DNA of 9,627 nucleotides from Desulfobacula sp. (GTDB lineage Bacteria; Desulfobacterota; Desulfobacteria; Desulfobacterales; Desulfobacteraceae): assembly GCA_023144585.1 (NCBI GenBank), contig JAGLFI010000029.1:1-9627 (forward strand). Reading direction: 5' to 3'. The notes under the pieces were generated by a model that made no database searches, had not been told where the DNA came from, and worked only from the letters and a program-made list of their open reading frames with translations. A program made the translations under genes and the position numbers. Position 1 is the first letter of the stretch; the number at the start of each line of letters is the position of its first letter. Of the stretch, positions 1 to 6,321 are shown in pieces.

Positions 1-531
1 AAATGGAAACCCTTTAACAAAATAGCGCTTGGCAGACCGGCCCTGGGTACGGTTGGAGATGTATATCCCTATCATGTTGACCTGAAACGGGCTGTAAAAA
101 CCTTTGCCGACGATATTACCCTTGCCGGAAAAAAAGGAGCAGCCCTTGTATATATGGGTCATGGGAATGAGTTGTGGTCTACGGGTATATATATTGAATT
201 CCAAAACTTAATGCGAGAGACTTATCCCGAAGTTATGATATTTGTTGGGAGTGTTGAAGGATATCCTGGTATAGAGGATGTTAAGAAAAGTCTGGGTCAT
301 TATATCCCTAAAATTGATAAAGTCCTGTTAAAGCCTTTGATGATTGTTGCCGGAGACCATGCTACCAATGACATGGCCGGTGATGAAGAGGACTCCTGGA
401 AAACCATATTAACCAAGGCCGGATTTGATATTGAAATACTCCTCCAGGGTCTTGGATCTAATAACCAGTTTGCAGATATTTTTATAGCCAATATAAAAGA
501 TGCTGCAAAAGCTTCAGGCATTGACCTGTAG
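1..531 (+). CDS. cbiK: Sirohydrochlorin cobaltochelatase CbiK, 3' part (5' end outside window)
   Basis: The reading frame is open from base 1, so the gene starts upstream; 176 C-terminal residues are visible. CbiK (EC 4.99.1.3) inserts Co2+ into sirohydrochlorin, the first committed step of anaerobic cobalamin synthesis. The class II chelatase residues are present: MGHGNE (His at visible residue 54), GSVEGYP (Glu at 86) and the diagnostic AGDHATNDMAGDEEDSW block (His at 120). The two His and the Glu match the metal-binding set of characterised CbiK proteins. An internal ATG at 154 (the Met of MGHG) is not the start, because conserved chelatase sequence precedes it. Desulfovibrio vulgaris has a periplasmic and a cytoplasmic CbiK, and the periplasmic one lies beside a similar ABC transporter. 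The N-terminus is missing here, so a signal peptide cannot be checked. The stop is 14 bases before the earliest possible start of the permease gene. Confidence 0.95.
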   Translation, partial: KWKPFNKIALGRPALGTVGDVYPYHVDLKRAVKTFADDITLAGKKGAALVYMGHGNELWSTGIYIEFQNLMRETYPEVMIFVGSVEGYPGIEDVKKSLGHYIPKIDKVLLKPLMIVAGDHATNDMAGDEEDSWKTILTKAGFDIEILLQGLGSNNQFADIFIANIKDAAKASGIDL

Positions 532-545
532 ATTATGGCAAAAAT

Positions 546-1592
546 TTGAGTATACCGGTTGCCATATTAAAAGGGAGAACAGGATATCTGGTGATTCTAT
601 TCTCCCTTTTTCTTGTTTTAATGATTCTCCTCTCCTTATCCATGGGATATATCCATATTCCAATAATAGATATCATCAGCATCCTTTATGGAAAAATAAG
701 CGGTAACCTTCAAATCATTGAGAATACCAGTGAGGTCTATCTGGCAGTAATATTTGATGTGCGGCTTCCAAGAATACTTACCTGTGCGGGTGTTGGCGCT
801 GCTCTTGCTATTTCTGGGGGCTTGTTCCAGAGCATATTATTAAATCCCCTTGCAGACCCTTATACACTTGGTGTATCTGCAGGTGCAGCCTTTGGGGCCT
901 GCATTGCCATTTTATTAAATTTGAGTGCAGCATTTGTTTCCGTTCCTGCATTTGCTTTTACCGGTGCCTGTATTACCCTGTTTCTGGTAATATTTTTATC
1001 TTATTCTTCACAGAATCCAATGTCGGGACTTTCATCCAACAATCTGATTTTATCCGGAATCATTGTTGCAGCCATCCTTTCCACCGGAATCAGTTTTTTA
1101 AAATTTATTGCCAACGAACAAGTGTCCGTCATTATTTTCTGGCTTATGGGAAGCTTTGCATCCAAAACATGGCTTGATTTTTTTGCGGTTATGATTTTTT
1201 TGCTGATCGGATTTTTCATTTCCATATTTTTTGCACGTGATCTAAACCTGATCTCCCTTGGGGCCAAGTCAGCGACAAGTCTGGGGGTAAACTTGAAAAA
1301 GGTAACCATAATCTTATTACTAACCGGATCAATGCTGGCGGCAATCTGTGTATCCGTTTCGGGTATCATCGGCTTTGTGGGACTTTTGGTTCCACACACA
1401 GTCCGGTTTATCACAGGACCTGACAATCGAAAACTGATTCCCCTATCCATGCTGGCCGGTGCATTTTTACTATTATTTGCCGATACCATTACCAGGGCTG
1501 TTCTTCCCCATGAAATACCCATTGGTGTTCTAACCGCCTTGACAGGCGGTCCTGTTTTTTGCTGGATTTTTAAAAAAAGCAGACTTAAATAG
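546..1592 (+). CDS. FecCD/BtuC-family ABC transporter permease
   Basis: A polytopic inner-membrane permease of 348 residues, the usual FecCD/BtuC length. Diagnostic blocks are RLPRILTCAGVGAALAISG (about 73-91), NPLADPYTLGVSAGA (about 99-113), GLLVPHTVRF (about 279-288) and the C-terminal PIGVLTALTGGPVF. Hydrophobic segments run along the whole protein. It would pair with the ATPase and binding protein that follow to import a corrinoid, ferric chelate, haem-like tetrapyrrole or cobalt chelate; sequence alone does not fix the substrate. The start is uncertain. TTG at 546 gives a basic N-terminal stretch (KGRTGY) before the first membrane segment, as is normal in the family, but has no clear Shine-Dalgarno. 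GTG at 591 has GGGAG at 573-577 upstream, though the spacing is long, and would start directly in the membrane segment. An 11-bp inverted repeat (569-610) spans this region. The gene ends 7 bases before the ATPase gene. Confidence 0.9.
   Translation: MSIPVAILKGRTGYLVILFSLFLVLMILLSLSMGYIHIPIIDIISILYGKISGNLQIIENTSEVYLAVIFDVRLPRILTCAGVGAALAISGGLFQSILLNPLADPYTLGVSAGAAFGACIAILLNLSAAFVSVPAFAFTGACITLFLVIFLSYSSQNPMSGLSSNNLILSGIIVAAILSTGISFLKFIANEQVSVIIFWLMGSFASKTWLDFFAVMIFLLIGFFISIFFARDLNLISLGAKSATSLGVNLKKVTIILLLTGSMLAAICVSVSGIIGFVGLLVPHTVRFITGPDNRKLIPLSMLAGAFLLLFADTITRAVLPHEIPIGVLTALTGGPVFCWIFKKSRLK
569..610 (+). repeat. 11-bp perfect inverted repeat (possible hairpin) at the permease gene start
   Basis: The arms AAAAGGGAGAA (569-579) and TTCTCCCTTTT (600-610) are exact reverse complements around a 20-base loop. 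The 3' arm ends in a short T run (607-611). The 5' arm contains the only Shine-Dalgarno-like sequence near the gene start (GGGAG), and the alternative GTG start at 591 lies in the loop. A role as attenuator or translational switch between cbiK and the transporter genes is inferred. The structure is only moderately stable (4 G-C pairs of 11, large loop). Confidence 0.4.
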
Positions 1593-1599
1593 GAGAAGA

Positions 1600-2376
1600 A
1601 TGGAGATAGCTCTACACAACATCTCTTTTGCCTATGATCTTGATATGATAATCAAAGATATCGACTGTTCTTTTGTATCTGGAAATTTTTATTCTATTAT
1701 CGGCCCCAATGGCAGTGGGAAGACCACTCTTTTGGATTTAATTTCAGATTTTTTAAATCCCTGTACCGGCTATATCAATATCGATCAAGCCCCTGTTTTG
1801 TCTCTTTCAACAAAAGACATTGCAAAAAAGATTGCCCTGGTTTCCCAGGACTATGCCATAAACTTTCCTTTTAGGGTAAAAGATGTGGTGATGATGGGAA
1901 GGCATCCATATATACCCAGGTTTTCACACCCTTACGGCAGTGATTTGGAAAGGGTGGACAAACTGATGGAAGTTACGGGTATCCGCCATTTACAAAACAG
2001 GAAAATCAATGAGCTGTCCGGAGGGGAAAGGCAGCGGTGTATTTTTGCCAGAGCCCTGTGCCAGGACACACCGGTTCTCTTACTGGATGAGGCATTCTCT
2101 AACATGGACATCAGCCATACCCTGCAAATGCTGCGCCTGGTAAAAGAATCCGTAAAAAAAAAGAACAAGCTTGTGATAAGCGCTTTTCATGATTTGAACC
2201 TTGCCTCAAGCTGGTCAGATGCATTGCTGATGCTGAAAAATGGTGAAATAAAGGCCTTTGGCAACTCCCAGGATATCCTGACACAACAGACAATCAAGGA
2301 TGTCTTTAACGTGAAGTCAATTGTTGAATTTAATGAACATGTTCAAGCAAAGCAGGTGTATTATTCATCGATTTAA
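1600..2376 (+). CDS. ABC transporter ATP-binding protein (FecE/BtuD type)
   Basis: A 258-residue cytoplasmic ATPase with every expected motif: Walker A GPNGSGKT (35-42), Q-loop Gln83, the MMGRHPY segment typical of iron-chelate/haem/B12 importers, signature LSGGERQR (139-146), Walker B VLLLDEA (159-165) and H-loop His197. It should power the FecCD-type permease encoded just upstream. The ATG start is supported by AGGAG at 1591-1595, only 4 bases ahead, which itself overlaps the end of the permease gene. The D-loop reads SNMD where SALD or SHLD is common. An A9 run at 2154-2162 codes for the KKK before the H-loop and contains the in-frame heptamer A AAA AAG. The 3' end overlaps the start of the binding-protein gene. 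The importer class is clear; the substrate is not. Confidence 0.94.
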   Translation: MEIALHNISFAYDLDMIIKDIDCSFVSGNFYSIIGPNGSGKTTLLDLISDFLNPCTGYINIDQAPVLSLSTKDIAKKIALVSQDYAINFPFRVKDVVMMGRHPYIPRFSHPYGSDLERVDKLMEVTGIRHLQNRKINELSGGERQRCIFARALCQDTPVLLLDEAFSNMDISHTLQMLRLVKESVKKKNKLVISAFHDLNLASSWSDALLMLKNGEIKAFGNSQDILTQQTIKDVFNVKSIVEFNEHVQAKQVYYSSI

Positions 2377-3355
2377 AAACATAACAGGTATCATCCTTTT
2401 TATTATTTTTATTATTTCGTTTAAGTGCTCTGCTATAACACTTATTGATAAAAAAGGCCGAAATATTATTTTTGAAAAACCCTTTACCAGGATTATCTCT
2501 CTTTATGGTGCCCATACGGAAAATCTTTATCACCTGGGCCTCGAGGATGTAATCGTTGGGGTTTCCATTAATGACACGTTTCCTGCCCGGGTGGATAAAA
2601 AACCAACGTTTTCATATCATGACGATTCTGAAAAATTTTTGGCCTTTATGCCAGATCTTGTTCTAATAAGGCCTATGATTGATAATGGGTCTCCGAAATT
2701 GATGAGCCGTCTTGAGAAATCTGGTATCACCGTGGTTTCCCTTCAACCTTCCGGTATTAAAGAAATGTACGACTATTGGTCAAAATTAGGCCTGTTGACG
2801 GGAAGAGAACAACAGGCGAAACAAATGATCCTGGATTTTTTAAAGAAAACAGACCTTATCAAAGTCACGACTAACGGGATTAAACTCAAAAAAAAGGTCT
2901 ATTTCCAGGCAATTCATACCAGGATGAAAACGTTCACACAGGATGCCATGGCCATCTTTGCTCTTGAAACTGCAGGCGGCATAAATGTGGCTTCGGATGC
3001 AAAAGCATCAAGAAATACAAATATTGCCCTCTATGGTAAGGAGCAAATACTTGCTAAAGCATTACAAATTGATGTATTCCTTGCCCAAAAAGGCGTAATG
3101 AATGCGGTCAGTATTGAACAGATAAAAAAAGAGCCCGGATTTAATATTATTAAAGCTATAAAGAACAATCAAATATATTTAATTGATGAAAATATCGTTT
3201 CCCGGCCTGTACCCAGGCTTTATAAAGGAATTGTATCAATTGAAATACTCCTTTATCCGGATATTTTTACGCAAGAAATGCTTAACGAGGAACTATCATG
3301 GAAAATAATGGAAAACTATTCGGTGTCGGTGTTGGCCCAGGAGATCCTGAACTGA
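2333..3355 (+). CDS. Periplasmic substrate-binding protein of ABC transporter (BtuF/FecB, TroA-like fold)
   Basis: About 340 residues. The N-terminus has basic residues, then a strong hydrophobic core (about 17-30) and a likely signal peptidase I site after KCSA (about 34). The Cys does not sit in a convincing lipobox, so a soluble periplasmic protein is favoured over a lipoprotein. The mature protein follows the PF01497 pattern: ITLIDKKGRNIIFEKPFTRI near the start, LGLEDVIVGVS, then FMPDLVLI and SGITVVSLQP. Candidate starts are TTG 2321, ATG 2333 and ATG 2339; none has a good Shine-Dalgarno, and all lie inside the end of the ATPase gene, so coupled translation is likely. ATG 2333 is chosen here. 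The protein continues about 28 residues past the normal family end (LLYPDIF), and its last 58 bases overlap cbiL. The substrate is not determined; corrinoid, tetrapyrrole or metal chelate are plausible from context. Confidence 0.88.
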   Translation: MNMFKQSRCIIHRFKNITGIILFIIFIISFKCSAITLIDKKGRNIIFEKPFTRIISLYGAHTENLYHLGLEDVIVGVSINDTFPARVDKKPTFSYHDDSEKFLAFMPDLVLIRPMIDNGSPKLMSRLEKSGITVVSLQPSGIKEMYDYWSKLGLLTGREQQAKQMILDFLKKTDLIKVTTNGIKLKKKVYFQAIHTRMKTFTQDAMAIFALETAGGINVASDAKASRNTNIALYGKEQILAKALQIDVFLAQKGVMNAVSIEQIKKEPGFNIIKAIKNNQIYLIDENIVSRPVPRLYKGIVSIEILLYPDIFTQEMLNEELSWKIMENYSVSVLAQEILN

Positions 3356-4002
3356 TCACGGTGAAGGCTGTCAGGGTTATCAAAGAAGCAGATATTATTT
3401 TCACTGCTGCATCGACAAAAAACACCTACAGTCTGGCAGTTGAGATTGCATCCCCCTATATATCAACTTCTGCACGGATAGAAAAACTCTCTTTTCCCAT
3501 GACAAAGGATGTCAAAGAAGTTGAAACAGCCTGGATTCATAATGCAAAACAAATAGCCAAAAGTCTACAACAGGATGAAAATGCAGTCTTTTTGACGCTT
3601 GGTGATCCCACAACCTATTCCACCTTTGGTTATATTTTAAAGAAAATGGACTGCATTATGCCGGAAGCTGAAATTGAAACCATTCCCGGCCTTACCTCTT
3701 TTCATGCTGCATCAGCACGGCTGAACAGAATACTCGTGGAAGGGGAAGAATCTTTACTTGTAACCTCGGGAGCCTTTGGCGGTGATCGAATTCGACATAT
3801 TGACGGTGTGGACAATGTTGCCATAGTCAAAGCATATAAAAATATAAAAGATATTAATAAAGCTCTGAAAGCAACTGGTCTCAGTAAAAAATGTGTGGCT
3901 GTATCAAAGTGCGGCCGTGAAAATGAACAAATCATAGAAAATATTGATGCCCTTGAAAAAAGAGCTCCTGATTATTGGACACTGATACTGGCCTCTAAAT
4001 AA
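3298..4002 (+). CDS. cbiL: Cobalt-factor II (cobalt-precorrin-2) C20-methyltransferase CbiL
   Basis: A 234-residue SAM-dependent tetrapyrrole methylase (EC 2.1.1.151) that adds the C20 methyl group right after CbiK has inserted cobalt. The N-terminal GVGVGPGDPELITVKA (9-24) is the family P-loop-like signature. LGDPTTYSTFGYIL (101-114), with its YSTF, is specific to the CbiL/CobI branch, and ETIPGLTSFHAASA (127-140) is the third conserved block. Length is normal. The ATG at 3298 is well supported: GAGG at 3287-3290 lies 7 bases upstream, and the conserved N-terminal motif begins within ten residues of it. The start is inside the binding-protein gene, a 58-base overlap in another frame. The stop is 5 bases before the membrane-protein gene. 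CbiL beside CbiK and this transporter resembles the D. vulgaris arrangement as I recall it. Confidence 0.95.
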   Translation: MENNGKLFGVGVGPGDPELITVKAVRVIKEADIIFTAASTKNTYSLAVEIASPYISTSARIEKLSFPMTKDVKEVETAWIHNAKQIAKSLQQDENAVFLTLGDPTTYSTFGYILKKMDCIMPEAEIETIPGLTSFHAASARLNRILVEGEESLLVTSGAFGGDRIRHIDGVDNVAIVKAYKNIKDINKALKATGLSKKCVAVSKCGRENEQIIENIDALEKRAPDYWTLILASK

Positions 4003-4007
4003 ACCAA

Positions 4008-5079
4008 ATGAAGCGCAATGAAGTAAAATATAAAAATCTTGGGTTTTCAATACTTTTCACGCTGGCCTATTTGATTTTCAGCCTGAACTATTTTGAAAAT
4101 ATTAGCCTTGCTGTCTGCATACAAAAGCTGGGAATACCGTTATTAAGACTTTTATTATTCATTTTCATCGGACTTTTAGCTGGACAATTGATTGAAAGTT
4201 TTGGGTGGACAAAACAGGTTGCCATCCTTGCCAGACCTTTCTTTGGCTTCTCAAATCTTGGAAACCTCTGCAGTGCTGCTTTTACAACAGCATTTATCTC
4301 CGGAGCGGCTGCAAATGCAATGCTTTTAGATTTTTATGAAGACAATAAGATTAGTAAAATGCAGTTGTTCCTGTCAAATTATATCAACCATTTTCCGGCC
4401 TTTTTCCTGCATCTGCCCACAACTGTTTTTATTGTTTTACCTTTAACCGGCACTGCCGGTGCCCTCTATTTTCTTATCACTTTTCTGGCAACACTGTTCA
4501 GGACAATTTGCTTTCTTTTGTTTGGCCGATTATACTTGAAAAAACATCATAATGTTGACAAAGAACGCATCCATACTGAGCCATCCTCCTCAAAAAATAA
4601 ACGTGAAAAGGAAAACAAAAAAAATCTGTCCGCCATAATAAAACGGATTAGATCTAAACTGCCCGCTCGTATCACCAATATTATTATCTGGGTTCTACCG
4701 ATTTATACCATTGTTTTTATCCTTAATTGGAATGGGGTTTTTGATTCCCTGCACAAGACCTTATCTAATTATATCACGGTTACAATCATGCCGGTTGAAT
4801 CCTTATCTGTCGTCATTTTCAGCTTTGCTGCTGAGTTTACATCAGGGTTTGCAGCCGCCGGAGCTGATGGCTGCGGGCGTTATTACTATCAAACAGACGG
4901 TCATTGCCCTGCTGCTTGGAAATGTCCTTGCATTTCCCATAAGAGCCCTTCGCCATCAACTTCCAAGATATATGGGAATTTTCTCTCCCAAAATGGGTCT
5001 GCAACTGCTATTATCGGGTCAATTTTTCAGAGTATTGAGTATTATATTCATGGGAACACTTTATTATATAGTGGCATAA
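4008..5079 (+). pseudogene. Gate-domain (nucleoside-recognition-like) membrane protein, interrupted by a frameshift near 4860
   Basis: The first 285 codons (ATG 4008) encode a polytopic membrane protein. Hydrophobic segments lie near residues 13-29, 41-62, 87-107, 129-176, 223-240 and 257-285, with a charged loop at 178-220. The segment ISGAAANAMLLDFY and the ending EFTSGFAAAG look like Gate (PF07670-type) proteins. After about 4860 the same frame becomes Cys/Tyr/Pro-rich and hydrophilic. The frame one base later continues a coherent membrane protein (LMAAGVITIKQTVIALLL, then RHQLPRYMGIFSP) and stops at 5077-5079, two bases before cbiET. Joined, the product would be about 357 residues. Restoring two bases (GGAGCTG to GGAGAGCTG) would give FAAAGELMAAG, so loss of a GA/AG unit from a short repeat is the simplest explanation. 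It may be a real mutation, a sequencing error or, less likely, recoding. There is no Shine-Dalgarno; translation is probably coupled to cbiL. Function is unknown. Confidence 0.78.
4851..4870 (+). other. Inferred frameshift position in the membrane-protein gene
   Basis: Upstream of this point the frame beginning at 4851 (GCA GCC GCC GGA) carries the membrane protein. Downstream the frame offset by one base (GAG CTG ATG GCT at 4861) does. No known slippery heptamer, stop codon or rare-codon pause is seen here. The local GGAGCTG is consistent with loss of one GA/AG unit from GGAGAGCTG. Confidence 0.65.
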
Positions 5080-5081
5080 TT

Positions 5082-6311
5082 ATGAATCAAATAAACATTA
5101 TCGGTATCGGTCAGGGCAAAGAAGACCTTACCTCAAAACATCTGGCATTAATAAAAGAATGCGATGTACTGATCGGCGGTAGCCGGCATCTATCAATGTT
5201 TGACTATCCCGACAAACAAAAGATTCCTATCAGGAGTCACATTAACAGCATTCTTGAAGCCATTAAAGAGAAAATGAACCATAATAAAATTATTGTCTTA
5301 GCTTCAGATGATCCCTTGTTTTATGGTATTGGCTCCACATTGATTCAGTATTTTGATAAAAAACATTTAAACATTCATTCTAATATCTCGTCAATCTCTG
5401 CTGCTTTTGCAGCAATAAAAGAGCCCTGGCACGATGCTAAAATAATCAGCCTGCACGGGAAACAGCAAGAAGCCTTCTCATTTTCAAGACTTGTGAAGGA
5501 AAATAAGAGAGCATTTTTAACAAACCCGAAAAGGGGCCCCCACTATATTGCAGCAGGTTTAATAAAAGAAAAATTGTATGATTTCCAATTTTGCGTTTTA
5601 GAAAAATTGGGGGACAAAAATAAAGAAAAGATAAGGTGGTTTGAAAACCTTGATCTGACAGACAAGCATACCTTTGCCGATCCCAATATTGTCATTTTGC
5701 TAAAACATGTGAAAGAAAAAAGTGATTTTTCACATGAAACACATATCGGCATAGAGGATTCCCTATTTCAGCATTCAAAAGGACTGATTACCAAATCAGA
5801 GATCCGAAGCATTACCCTGTCCAAATTAAAACTTATTAGAAAAGATCATGTATTCTGGGACATTGGATCAGGCTCGGGTTCCGTTGGTATCGAAGCATCG
5901 TTTCAGGTTCCATTGGGCCACGTATATGCCATAGAAAAGCATCCAGGACGTATTTCAGATATTATTCACAACATTAAGAACTATAACTGCTCCAATATAA
6001 AAGTAGTGAATGCTTTCTTTCCAGAAGGGATAGAAGAGTTAAGGACACCGGATCGAATTTTTATCGGCGGGGGCGGGGAAAACCTTGGACAAATCATAAA
6101 AGTATCCTGCGACAGACTTGCTCCCTCTGGAATTATTGTGATAAATACAGTCTTGCTGCAAAACCTTGAAACTGCTTTGACACTCTTAAAAGAAAACAAA
6201 TTTGAGCCTAAAATTGTGCAAATTCAGGTATGCCGGTCAAAAGGCATGCCGTTTGGAGACCGGCTTGAAGCATTAAATCCGGTTTGGAGTATTTCAGGAT
6301 CAAAACCTTAA
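5082..6311 (+). CDS. cbiET: Fused cobalt-precorrin-7 C5-methyltransferase / cobalt-precorrin-6B C15-methyltransferase (decarboxylating) CbiET
   Basis: A 409-residue bifunctional enzyme that methylates C5 and C15 and removes the C12 acetate carboxyl late in corrin synthesis. Residues 1 to about 210 form CbiE: IIGIGQGKEDLT (6-17), LIGGSRHL, DDPLFYGIG (76-84) and LTNPKRGPHYIA. Residues about 225-409 form the Rossmann-fold CbiT: RSITLSKLKL (242-251), SAM motif I DIGSGSGSVGIEA (260-272), YAIEKHP, and IFIGGGG. The start is ATG 5082, right before the canonical MNQINIIGIG; it sits 2 bases after the true stop of the membrane-protein gene and has no strong Shine-Dalgarno, so coupling is likely. In this sequence the frame is also open back to 4008 because of the upstream frameshift. 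I regard the resulting 767-residue fusion as an artefact or by-product. Oddity: Asp76 replaces the first Gly of the usual GDP motif. Confidence 0.93.
   Translation: MNQINIIGIGQGKEDLTSKHLALIKECDVLIGGSRHLSMFDYPDKQKIPIRSHINSILEAIKEKMNHNKIIVLASDDPLFYGIGSTLIQYFDKKHLNIHSNISSISAAFAAIKEPWHDAKIISLHGKQQEAFSFSRLVKENKRAFLTNPKRGPHYIAAGLIKEKLYDFQFCVLEKLGDKNKEKIRWFENLDLTDKHTFADPNIVILLKHVKEKSDFSHETHIGIEDSLFQHSKGLITKSEIRSITLSKLKLIRKDHVFWDIGSGSGSVGIEASFQVPLGHVYAIEKHPGRISDIIHNIKNYNCSNIKVVNAFFPEGIEELRTPDRIFIGGGGENLGQIIKVSCDRLAPSGIIVINTVLLQNLETALTLLKENKFEPKIVQIQVCRSKGMPFGDRLEALNPVWSISGSKP
5706..5736 (+). repeat. Inverted repeat in the linker between CbiE and CbiT coding parts
   Basis: The arms CATGTGAAA (5706-5714) and TTTCACATG (5728-5736) are perfect reverse complements with 13 bases between them. 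In RNA the stem could extend by a G-U and an A-U pair, leaving a 9-base loop. It falls in the poorly conserved linker (about residues 209-219) between the two enzyme domains. It is AT-rich, so chance occurrence is possible. Confidence 0.3.
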
Positions 6312-6313
6312 GG
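6310..6313 (+). promoter_or_regulatory. Ribosome binding site deciding the cbiF start
   Basis: AAGG overlaps the cbiET stop codon (6309-6311). It lies 2 bases before ATG 6316, too close to serve it, and 8 bases before ATG 6322, a normal distance. This favours 6322 as the cbiF start. Confidence 0.5.
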
Positions 6314-6321
6314 CAATGAAT

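Noticed and set aside
154..531. cbiK starting at the ATG at 154
   Set aside because: The frame is open to base 1 and the upstream residues (ALGRPALGTVGDVYP and onward) are chelatase-like, so this ATG is the internal Met of the MGHG motif.
1001..1522. Antisense open frame of 173 residues opposite the permease gene (and other minus-strand frames at 7174-7536, 8427-8807, 9123-9392)
   Set aside because: They lie wholly within strongly recognised + strand genes, show no family motifs and have composition expected of complement shadows.
1533..1560. Terminator-like hairpin ACCGCC/GGCGGT (1533-1538 and 1545-1550) followed by six T at 1555-1560
   Set aside because: It lies inside the permease gene and encodes the conserved TALTGGPVF motif, so the pairing arises from coding constraint. 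Co-directional genes continue with a 7-base gap, and the T run starts 4 bases after the stem.
1539..1572. TTGACA resembling a -35 box before the ATPase gene
   Set aside because: At 16-18 bases downstream there is no convincing -10 hexamer, and the position is inside the conserved permease coding region.
4711..5079. Separate small membrane protein starting at the ATG at 4711
   Set aside because: The region 4711 to about 4860 is better coding in the 4008 frame (membrane segments and the EFTSGFAAAG motif). Only the part after about 4861 is meaningful in the other frame, as the C-terminus of the same protein.
5585..5610. 8-bp inverted repeat CCAATTTT/AAAATTGG within the CbiE coding part
   Set aside because: It is short and almost purely A-T inside coding sequence, so chance is the best explanation.
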